DNA of 13,415 nt from Bacteroidia bacterium (GTDB taxonomy: Bacteria; Bacteroidota; Bacteroidia; Flavobacteriales; Flavobacteriaceae). The DNA lies in assembly GCA_030431085.1 (NCBI GenBank), contig JAUIJW010000041.1:1-13415 (forward strand), given 5' to 3'. Positions 1 to 5,511 of this stretch are shown here, one piece after another; position 1 is the stretch's first letter, and each line of letters starts with the position of its first letter. The translations under genes were made by a program, and so were the position numbers. Below the pieces are notes generated by a model. That model was not told where the DNA came from, searched no databases, and saw nothing but the letters and a program-made list of their open reading frames with translations.

Positions 1-195
1 TACTGTATTTTCTGGTGCTTTTTGATTTGACCGAAGTTTATCGTCATTATCTTGAGCTTCTATATACTGCAAAATAATCAATTGATCATGCAGATTTTTA
101 ATCTGTTCAATAAGTAATGTGTTATCAGTATCCTGATTTATCTCTAAAATTTTTTGTGCCGTATTTTTTAATTTATCAATAATGTCTTGCCTCAT
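1..195 (-). CDS. Hypothetical small helical protein, C-terminus cut by window edge
   Basis: This is an open frame starting at ATG 193-195 on the minus strand and running off the left edge, so 65 codons are visible. The protein begins MRQDIIDKLKNTAQK and is rich in Asp, Glu, Lys, Gln, Ile and Leu. Spaced leucines and isoleucines suggest one or two amphipathic helices or a short coiled coil. No signal peptide, membrane segment or catalytic motif is seen, and I do not recognise a family. It is taken as real because the frame is uninterrupted, it starts at ATG, and a perfect TAnnTTTG box lies 40 nt upstream (236-243). It diverges from tdk. The full length and function cannot be judged from this fragment. 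Confidence 0.6.
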   Translation of the reverse strand, partial: MRQDIIDKLKNTAQKILEINQDTDNTLLIEQIKNLHDQLIILQYIEAQDNDDKLRSNQKAPENTV

Positions 196-235
196 ATCGT
201 TCTATTTTAGAGTTTTAATCCTCGCTATTTATCTA

Positions 236-243
236 CAAAATTA
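236..243 (-). promoter_or_regulatory. Putative -7 promoter box of the truncated leftmost gene
   Basis: Read on the minus strand this is TAATTTTG, a perfect match to the Bacteroidota -7 consensus TAnnTTTG. It lies 40 nt before the ATG at 195. No TTG -33 element is found at the usual 19-21 nt spacing. The assignment rests on the box and its intergenic position only. Confidence 0.45.
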
Positions 244-279
244 AGTTTTTCAAAAGAAAATTCTCCTAAAGATTTTCAT

Positions 280-287
280 TACTTTTG
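280..287 (+). promoter_or_regulatory. Putative -7 promoter box of tdk-alr
   Basis: TACTTTTG matches TAnnTTTG exactly and is followed by GCGG. It lies 70 nt before the tdk ATG, in the divergent intergenic stretch 196-357. A TTG -33 element is not evident at 19-21 nt upstream. The leader of roughly 60 nt is longer than those predicted for the other genes in this window. Confidence 0.5.
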
Positions 288-357
288 CGGTATGATTTTT
301 TTTAACATTTATCATTAAATCAATCTTAGTTAAACCGCTTTAAGAAGAATACTATCG

Positions 358-969
358 ATGTTTCTCGAAAATACAGTTAATCATACAGAACAATTTGGAT
401 GGATTGAGGTCATCTGTGGCTCCATGTTTTCGGGAAAAACAGAAGAGTTAATCAGGCGCTTAAAAAGGGCAAAATTTGCCAAGCAAAAAGTAGAAATTTT
501 TAAACCCACCATAGATCAAAGGTACGCAGAAGAACTCGTAGTATCACACGATGAGAATGAGATTAGGTGTACACCCGTTCCGGCGTCTTCTAACATTAGA
601 CTTTTGGCCAATGATATCGATGTTGTTGGTATAGATGAAGCTCAGTTTTTTGATAATGAAATTGTAAATGTTTGTAACGATTTAGCCAATAGAGGAATTA
701 GGGTGATTGTGGCCGGTTTGGATATGGATTTCAAAGGCAACCCCTTTGGGCCAATGCCTGCCCTTATGGCTACTGCAGAATATGTGACTAAAGTACACGC
801 CGTTTGCACTAAAACAGGAAATTTAGCCCATTACAGCCACCGAAAAGTTGCCGATAAAAACTTAGTACTGCTAGGCGAAGTACAAGAATACGAACCTCTG
901 AGTAGAGCAGCTTTCTATAGAGCTATGAAAGAAGATCAAAATAGAGATACTAAACGTGATGAGCAATAA
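358..969 (+). CDS. tdk: Thymidine kinase (type II, cytosolic)
   Basis: Tdk phosphorylates thymidine (and deoxyuridine) with ATP to give dTMP in the pyrimidine salvage pathway (EC 2.7.1.21). The 203 residues fit the type II family. The P-loop GSMFSGKT is at 21-28. The Walker B/lid motif DEAQFF is at 93-98, with E94 as the expected general base. A GLDMDFKGNPFG segment is at 120-131. Many type II enzymes carry two Cys pairs that hold a structural zinc. Here only C150 of the first pair remains, in VCTKTG, and no Cys occurs in the region of the second pair (about 175-190), so the zinc site appears to be lost. The ATG start gives MFLENTVNHTEQFGWIEV, which agrees with the flavobacterial N-terminus as I remember it. 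The 3' end overlaps alr by 11 nt, which indicates co-transcription. Confidence 0.96.
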   Translation: MFLENTVNHTEQFGWIEVICGSMFSGKTEELIRRLKRAKFAKQKVEIFKPTIDQRYAEELVVSHDENEIRCTPVPASSNIRLLANDIDVVGIDEAQFFDNEIVNVCNDLANRGIRVIVAGLDMDFKGNPFGPMPALMATAEYVTKVHAVCTKTGNLAHYSHRKVADKNLVLLGEVQEYEPLSRAAFYRAMKEDQNRDTKRDEQ

Positions 970-2059
970 TCCGGCTAGACTAGAAATTAATGCGGCGGCT
1001 TTAAGGTTTAATCTGCAATATTTTAGAAATCTCTTAAAGCCCTCTACTCAAATTCTGGCAGTCGTTAAGGCCAATGGCTATGGGTGTGGCTCTTCTTACA
1101 TTGGTAAAATACTAGAGCAAGAGCACATAGATTATTTATGTGTTGCCTACCTGCAAGAAGGCATTGCCTTACGTAAGGTCAATATTAAATCGCCTATTTT
1201 AATTTTGTTTCCCCAAATAGAAAGTTTAGATCAATTAATTGCCCATCATTTAGAGCCTAACCTGTATAGTTTATCTTCTTTAAAAGCTTTTATTAACGCT
1301 CTAAAAAAAACAAAAAAAGTTAACTATCCTATTCATCTTAAGTTAAATACGGGTATGAATCGCTTGGGCTTCACAAAAGATGAAATACCTCAACTACAAT
1401 CGATTTTACGCCAAGAAAAAAATATTATGGTAAAATCGATCTGTACCCATTTTGCTTCTAGTGGAGAAGACAGAGATCGCGAGTTTACAAAAACACAAAT
1501 TGATCGATATATTAATCTTTACAATGCCTTAACGTCTGTACTTGATTATTCTCCCAAAAAACACGTATCTAACACTTCTGGAATTATTAATTATCCTGAA
1601 TATCAGTTTGATATGGTTAGATTAGGCCTTGGTTTATATGGTTTCGGTAACGATGCCCAGGTAACTCATCACCTAAAGTTAGTGCCACGCCTAAAAACAA
1701 ATATATTTCAACTACAATATTTACAAAAAGGAGAAACTGTTGGCTACAACAGAGCTTTTACCACTAAAACACAGAGTACCATTGCTATCATTCCATTAGG
1801 CTATTCAGATGGCCTAGATCGCAGACTAAGTAATCATGTAGGTTGTGTGTTTATCAATGGCAAAAAAGCACCAATCGTTGGCATGGTTTGCATGGATATG
1901 ACCATGGTAGATGTTACCGATATTGCGTGCAAAGTTGGTGATGAGGTTATTATTTTTGATCATCAAGACCATATCTTAGAGATGGCAAAAAATTTAGATA
2001 CTATTTCATACGAAATTATTACGACCATTTCGCCTAGAATAGAGCGTATCTTAAAATAA
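959..2059 (+). CDS. alr: Alanine racemase (PLP-dependent)
   Basis: Alr interconverts L- and D-alanine and supplies D-Ala for peptidoglycan (EC 5.1.1.1). The PLP lysine is K37 in AVVKANGYG. The TIM-barrel motif KLNTGMNRLGF is present. The second catalytic base is the tyrosine of VGYNRAF (Y263). The C-terminal beta domain contains GMVCMDMTMVDV, which lines the active site of the partner subunit. The length of 366 residues is normal. The frame also has a GTG at 956 directly before the ATG at 959; I choose ATG because the GTG adds only one residue. The start lies inside the last codons of tdk in another frame, so translation is probably coupled. The stop is 2 nt from the stop of the convergent GH3 gene. 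Confidence 0.95.
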   Translation: MSNNPARLEINAAALRFNLQYFRNLLKPSTQILAVVKANGYGCGSSYIGKILEQEHIDYLCVAYLQEGIALRKVNIKSPILILFPQIESLDQLIAHHLEPNLYSLSSLKAFINALKKTKKVNYPIHLKLNTGMNRLGFTKDEIPQLQSILRQEKNIMVKSICTHFASSGEDRDREFTKTQIDRYINLYNALTSVLDYSPKKHVSNTSGIINYPEYQFDMVRLGLGLYGFGNDAQVTHHLKLVPRLKTNIFQLQYLQKGETVGYNRAFTTKTQSTIAIIPLGYSDGLDRRLSNHVGCVFINGKKAPIVGMVCMDMTMVDVTDIACKVGDEVIIFDHQDHILEMAKNLDTISYEIITTISPRIERILK

Positions 2060-2069
2060 CATTAAGATA
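2047..2069. terminator. Hairpin spanning two convergent stop codons
   Basis: TATCTTAA (2047-2054) and TTAAGATA (2062-2069) form a perfect 8-bp inverted repeat around the 7-nt loop AATAACA. The loop holds the alr stop codon and the right arm begins with the stop codon of the GH3 gene. The stem is AT-rich, and I see no convincing U-tract on either side. It is a candidate weak bidirectional terminator, or simply a short repeat in dense sequence. Confidence 0.35.
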
Positions 2070-3615
2070 AGAGCTCTAGTTGATCTGCAATTTTTCTGTC
2101 ATTTGAAAGTCTCGGGATTTTATTTTGTCCACCTAGTTTACCAATGGATTTCATATAATTTTTAAAGCCTCCTTTTACCACTTGACTAATTATTAGGGGT
2201 TTTAAAATTTTACCCTCAATCAAATCAAAATAATAACTATTTTGCGCTTGCATCAATTGATCTAGCGCTTGCTCAACACCCGATAAGTCATCTGGAGCCT
2301 GCTCAAATTCAATCAGCCATTCATGGTAGGGCAGGCCTTCTTTAGGATTAACCATTGGTGCTACTGTAAATTCTTGTACTTTTAAATTGAATTTTTGCGA
2401 CACAACTTGCATAGCATGTTCAACTTCTTTGGCAATGACATGTTCGCCAAAGGCGGATATAAAATGTTTAATTCTGCCAGTAACAATAATTCTATAAGGG
2501 TTAACGCTTATAAATTCTATGGTATCACCAATATTATAGGCCCATAAACCTGCATTGGTAGAGATAATCATAACGTAGTTTACACCTACCTCTACCTCAG
2601 CTATGGTAAGTCTTTTATAACTTTCATTAAAAAACTCATCTGCTTTGATAAACTCATAAAAAATACCATGATTCAATAAAAGTAATAATCCTGTTTTTGA
2701 AAGGTCATTTTTATTTTGAAGGTCTTGGTAGGCAAAAAATCCTTCTGAAGCAGGAAACAACTCAATTGAATCGATTTTTTTCCCGATAAGGTATTCCATT
2801 TGACTGCGATAAGGCTCATAATTCACCCCTCCATACACAAACAAACTAAAATTTGGGAAGATATCACTAATAGATTTCTGCTCTCTATCTATTAACTTTT
2901 CAAAATACATTTGCACCCAAGAAGGTATCCCGCTAATGAGTCGCATATCTTCATGCACAGTTTCGGTAACAATGGCATTCACTTTAGTTTCCCAATCTTC
3001 AATGCAGTTAACCTCCCAAGATGGCATTCTGTTTTTTTGCAAGTAACTTGGTACGTAATGCGCCACTATACCAGATAGTCTTCCTGTTTTAATCCCATTG
3101 ATTTCATCAACTATTGGGCTTCCTTGTAAAAAAATCATTTTACCATCAACAAAATTAGCATTCCCTGTATTGGCAATGTACAGTAATAGTGCCTCTTTCG
3201 CAGCTGCAATTTGAAAAGGAATTGAAGCCTTGGTTAACGGAATATATTTAGCGCCAGAAGTTGTACCAGAAGTTTTAGCAAAATACAAGGGTTTTCCAGG
3301 CCATAGTACATCCGATTCTCCTTGTTTCACACGCTCTATATAAGGTTTGAGCTGTTCATAATCTTTGACAGAAACGTTAGATTGATAGTCTTGATAGGTT
3401 TTAATTGTTTCAAATTGATGGTCTTTACCAAAGGCAGTACTCTTGGCATTTTGTATCAAATTTTCAAACACTTTTTGTTGTGCCTCAATAGGTTTAGAAG
3501 CCCATTGATAGATTTTTTTTGCCTTATAATTGGCATAAATTTTAGCTATAGCTGACTTTATCAATCTTGTATTATTTAAAGTTGATATAATTTTTCGGAT
3601 TGACAGGATATCCAT
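2062..3615 (-). CDS. GH3-family protein (ANL adenylate-forming superfamily)
   Basis: In plants GH3 enzymes adenylate carboxylic acids such as indole-3-acetate or jasmonate and join them to amino acids. The substrate of the bacterial members is not known to me. Residue numbers below count from a TTG at 3630. The ATP/phosphate loop KTSGTTSGAK is at 119-128, FPASEGFF at 292-299, GLWAYNIGDTIEF at 361-373 and the hinge TGRIKHFISAFGE at 384-396. These are the GH3 motifs in order, so the enzyme looks intact. There is no signal peptide, so it should be cytoplasmic. The start is uncertain. ATG 3615 or 3618 would overlap the M23 gene by 44-47 nt. A TTG at 3564 (protein starting IKSAIAKIYANYK after the initiator) lies 7 nt past the M23 stop, gives about 500 residues and avoids the overlap. 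The gene follows the M23 gene on the same strand and is probably co-transcribed with it. Confidence 0.88.
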   Translation of the reverse strand: MDILSIRKIISTLNNTRLIKSAIAKIYANYKAKKIYQWASKPIEAQQKVFENLIQNAKSTAFGKDHQFETIKTYQDYQSNVSVKDYEQLKPYIERVKQGESDVLWPGKPLYFAKTSGTTSGAKYIPLTKASIPFQIAAAKEALLLYIANTGNANFVDGKMIFLQGSPIVDEINGIKTGRLSGIVAHYVPSYLQKNRMPSWEVNCIEDWETKVNAIVTETVHEDMRLISGIPSWVQMYFEKLIDREQKSISDIFPNFSLFVYGGVNYEPYRSQMEYLIGKKIDSIELFPASEGFFAYQDLQNKNDLSKTGLLLLLNHGIFYEFIKADEFFNESYKRLTIAEVEVGVNYVMIISTNAGLWAYNIGDTIEFISVNPYRIIVTGRIKHFISAFGEHVIAKEVEHAMQVVSQKFNLKVQEFTVAPMVNPKEGLPYHEWLIEFEQAPDDLSGVEQALDQLMQAQNSYYFDLIEGKILKPLIISQVVKGGFKNYMKSIGKLGGQNKIPRLSNDRKIADQLELLS

Positions 3616-4432
3616 CATCCCATAATTCAAAATGTAAATGAGGGCCTGTGCTCAGTGAACCCGTAGAACCCGCATTGGCAATAACTTCTCCCGCTTTTAC
3701 TAATTCTCCTTGTTCTTTAAATATCGATGCATTGTGTTTGTAAACAGAAATAAATCCTTGGCTATGTTCTAAAACAATTACATAACCCGTATCTGCTGTA
3801 AACCCAGTAAAAATAATCACGCCATCAGCTACAGCTTTAACAGGTGTATCTTGCTCAACCGCAATATCTATAGCCAAATGTTTAGCTTCTACGTTATAAT
3901 CCTCTGTAATTTTTCCTGAAATTGGTGATGTAAAAACAATATCTGTATTTTTAGTGGCCTCATGAAATACACTAAACCTATCTTCTCTTTCAACTTCCTC
4001 TCTAAACGCAGAATCTATGGCTGAAGGCGCAAAATCTATAGATTCCATACTAATTTGATGCAATACAGAATCTTTGTTAAAGTTAACCCTCTTAATTTCT
4101 CCTTTTAAAACCTGTTGTATATTTTGAATATACATATCATTAATTTGTAAGACTTGATTGAGTGAATCGATTTTATATACAAGTTGCGTGGCTTCCTTTT
4201 TTAGCTCTGTAGATGAATAACCTTGCAAATATTCTTTAAGTGGTGTGACTGCAATTACAATTGTGGTAAAAATAATGATAATGATAGAAAATAAGCCTCC
4301 TAGTACAAATGCGTTTAAACGATTTAATTTGAATGAAAATCGCTCTTCGAAAGTATCTTCATTCAACACTACAAAACGATATTTATAGGTAAGCTTTTCT
4401 TTAAGCTTATTGCTTTTCTTCTTTTTATCCAT
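3572..4432 (-). CDS. Membrane-anchored M23 (LytM-type) peptidase
   Basis: This is a probable peptidoglycan endopeptidase or division/envelope factor of 286 residues. The N-terminal about 40 residues are lysine-rich and cytoplasmic. One membrane segment spans about 41-62 (AFVLGGLFSIIIIIFTTIVI), followed by a helical, probably coiled-coil linker at about 70-115 and a C-terminal LytM domain at about 165-284. The zinc ligands are intact: H185 and D189 in HLAID, and H267 in HLH, with H265 and H233 as the expected catalytic histidines. The protein is therefore likely an active enzyme rather than a degenerate LytM activator. The domain would face the periplasm. A TATATTTG box lies 19 nt upstream. 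The downstream GH3 gene overlaps or closely follows it. Confidence 0.92.
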   Translation of the reverse strand: MDKKKKSNKLKEKLTYKYRFVVLNEDTFEERFSFKLNRLNAFVLGGLFSIIIIIFTTIVIAVTPLKEYLQGYSSTELKKEATQLVYKIDSLNQVLQINDMYIQNIQQVLKGEIKRVNFNKDSVLHQISMESIDFAPSAIDSAFREEVEREDRFSVFHEATKNTDIVFTSPISGKITEDYNVEAKHLAIDIAVEQDTPVKAVADGVIIFTGFTADTGYVIVLEHSQGFISVYKHNASIFKEQGELVKAGEVIANAGSTGSLSTGPHLHFELWDDGYPVNPKNYINFK

Positions 4433-4451
4433 GTTGAAATAATCCTAAAAA

Positions 4452-4459
4452 CAAATATA
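4452..4459 (-). promoter_or_regulatory. Putative -7 promoter box of the M23 gene
   Basis: On the minus strand this reads TATATTTG, a perfect TAnnTTTG match 19 nt before the M23 start codon. This would give a very short leader of around a dozen nucleotides. No matching TTG -33 element is seen. It implies that the M23-GH3 pair can be transcribed separately from the marR gene upstream. Confidence 0.5.
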
Positions 4460-4507
4460 CAATGTTTTTTATCTTGGATTTTCTAAACTGTTTCTTAAAA
4501 TTTAGAA

Positions 4508-5083
4508 TTAATTAGATTCAAATTCTTTACAATCTAATCGTATCTCTGAAGATTCTAAAGGTTGTTCTAAGAGGTGGCAATAATGCTTATGGCTTAAAGA
4601 CGACTCATAATACTTACAACCAAAACAAGTTCTTTGCACTTCAATAAGTCCATTTTTATTCATTAAAAAGATTAAATTAGTCATGGTTTGATACAACTCT
4701 TCTAACGCTTTTTGGTCTATTTTCTCAAGTTCCACTTTAAACGGCAAGGCATAGTCAATAATATTATGGATTAAATCCTCACCTAAAGGAGTTATAAAAA
4801 GGTGATAACTACGATTATCCGCTACAGAAAAATCTTTATCCACCAACTTTTTTTGAAACAACACTTTAACCGCATCACTTACTGTTGGCTTGGTTACATT
4901 AAACTCTTTAGCCAAATGACTAACACTGCATAAATTAATTTTATGATTATGAATGAATATTAATAGTTGTATCTGAATAGGGCTAATACCAAATATCTTA
5001 GCTTTTTCCCACAAAAGAGATTTGAAAACTTCTGAAATACGTTCAAGACCGTAAATTATTTTATCTTCTATTGGCAACGACAT
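4508..5083 (-). CDS. MarR-family transcription regulator with C-terminal Cys cluster
   Basis: This is a 191-residue winged-helix regulator. The DNA-binding domain covers about 35-105. It includes a helix-turn-helix around LAKEFNVTKPTVSDAVKVL (58-76) and a wing around KDFSVADNRSYHLFIT (83-98). MarR proteins usually act as dimeric repressors released by small ligands or oxidation. Unusually, a tail of about 40 residues follows, with four cysteines spaced CX2C-X12-C-X15-C (C153, C156, C169, C185) plus H165, H168 and H170. This could bind a metal (Zn or Fe) or act as a thiol sensor; which of these is inference. A fifth cysteine, C52, lies in the HTH domain. The gene lies just downstream of a CPVC thioredoxin-fold gene, and the two share a 13-nt palindromic motif in their upstream regions. 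It is probably autoregulated. Confidence 0.88.
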   Translation of the reverse strand: MSLPIEDKIIYGLERISEVFKSLLWEKAKIFGISPIQIQLLIFIHNHKINLCSVSHLAKEFNVTKPTVSDAVKVLFQKKLVDKDFSVADNRSYHLFITPLGEDLIHNIIDYALPFKVELEKIDQKALEELYQTMTNLIFLMNKNGLIEVQRTCFGCKYYESSLSHKHYCHLLEQPLESSEIRLDCKEFESN

Positions 5084-5100
5084 AATATTTTAAACAAGAA

Positions 5101-5108
5101 CAAAGTTA
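5101..5108 (-). promoter_or_regulatory. Putative -7 promoter box of the marR gene
   Basis: The minus strand reads TAACTTTG, a perfect TAnnTTTG match 17 nt before the marR-type gene's ATG. The repeated palindromic motif (5149-5161) lies about 40 bp upstream of it. A regulator bound there would contact the promoter from upstream rather than cover the -7 box. No -33 TTG is found at normal spacing. Confidence 0.45.
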
Positions 5109-5125
5109 ATGATCTTGCTAAAAAA

Positions 5126-5167
5126 TTTAGAAAAGTTAGCAAAAAAATAGGATTCCTAACTTTTCTA
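5126..5167 (-). terminator. Long hairpin terminator after the CPVC gene
   Basis: TTTAGAAAAGTTAG (5126-5139) and CTAACTTTTCTAAA (5154-5167) form a perfect 14-bp inverted repeat with a 14-nt loop. On the minus strand the hairpin begins 7 nt after the stop codon of the CPVC gene and is followed at once by a run of six T (5120-5125), as expected for an intrinsic terminator. The stem is AT-rich. The hairpin contains one copy of the 13-nt motif that also forms the operator-like palindrome at 5443-5465, so the DNA may serve two purposes. Confidence 0.65.
5149..5161 (-). promoter_or_regulatory. Operator-like motif, copy 2 (upstream of marR gene)
   Basis: The minus strand reads AGTTAGGAATCCT, identical over 13 nt to 5450-5462. 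The core TAGGATTCCTA (5148-5158, plus strand) is an 11-bp palindrome with a free central base. The site lies 65 nt upstream of the MarR start. Binding by the adjacent MarR protein is inferred from the repeat, its symmetry and its location only. Confidence 0.45.
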
Positions 5168-5174
5168 AATAAAA

Positions 5175-5408
5175 CTAACCCCTCACATCGGTTAGTGAAG
5201 CGCCATAATTAATGTGTAAAACATGACCTGTTGGTGTTAACAAAGCGGGTACAGATTTTACTCCAGATTTTTCGGCTTCGTCTATTCTACTTTGATCTTC
5301 GCCCAAATGAACAATTTCAACATGATTTTGACCTACTAATTCAATAATGTCGTGCTCTGCGCTTACACAAACGGGGCAACCCGCATGGTAAAAAATTGAT
5401 TTTTTCAT
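5175..5408 (-). CDS. Small thioredoxin/glutaredoxin-fold protein with CPVC motif
   Basis: This 77-residue cytoplasmic protein starts MKKSIFYHAGCPVCVSAEHDI. The CXXC pair C11-P-V-C14 follows the first beta strand, as in glutaredoxins and NrdH-type redoxins. The expected cis-proline is P54 in KSVPALLTPTG. The beta strands and helices fit a minimal thioredoxin fold, with a GASL segment near the end. It probably reduces disulfides or handles persulfide/thiol adducts; the partner is unknown. A 23-bp palindrome lies 35 nt before the start codon, abutting a near-consensus -7 box, and a long hairpin follows the stop. The next gene is a MarR regulator with a Cys-rich tail, so this protein may reset that regulator or be its target. 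It could also be annotated simply as a thioredoxin-family protein. Confidence 0.85.
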   Translation of the reverse strand: MKKSIFYHAGCPVCVSAEHDIIELVGQNHVEIVHLGEDQSRIDEAEKSGVKSVPALLTPTGHVLHINYGASLTDVRG

Positions 5409-5438
5409 CGTATTAGGTTTTAAAATTAAACTTTGACG

Positions 5439-5446
5439 TAAATATA
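5439..5446 (-). promoter_or_regulatory. Possible -7 box of the CPVC gene
   Basis: The minus strand reads TATATTTA, one mismatch from TAnnTTTG, 30 nt before the start codon. Its upstream half overlaps the end of the palindrome at 5443-5465. A protein bound to the palindrome would therefore block the promoter. There is no clear -33 TTG. Confidence 0.35.
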
Positions 5447-5465
5447 GTAAGGATTCCTAACTATA
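5443..5465. promoter_or_regulatory. 23-bp operator-like palindrome (copy 1) before the CPVC gene
   Basis: The arms TATAGT (5443-5448) and ACTATA (5460-5465) pair, and the inner AGGA and TCCT pair around a central T at 5454. Ten of eleven possible base pairs match; only A5449/A5459 do not. Size and symmetry fit a MarR-dimer operator. The inner 13 nt (5450-5462) recur exactly at 5149-5161 in front of the marR-type gene. That the neighbouring MarR protein binds it is inference. Confidence 0.55.
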
Positions 5466-5511
5466 TAAAATATTTTAACATTTTAATTTATCAAATTCTT
5501 CTTCAATTAAG

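Noticed and set aside
3322..3555. Open frame of 77 codons on the plus strand
   Set aside because: It lies entirely antisense to the conserved GH3 coding region, shows no family motif and has no promoter box; it is a shadow frame.
4481..4507. 7-bp inverted repeat TTCTAAA / TTTAGAA just after the marR-type gene, considered as a terminator
   Set aside because: The stem is all but GC-free, the loop is 13 nt, and no T-run follows directly on the minus strand; too weak to call.
5466..5511. Possible terminator or small gene between nadD and the CPVC gene
   Set aside because: Only AT-rich sequence is seen, with no stable stem followed by T residues and no plausible start and stop for a peptide.
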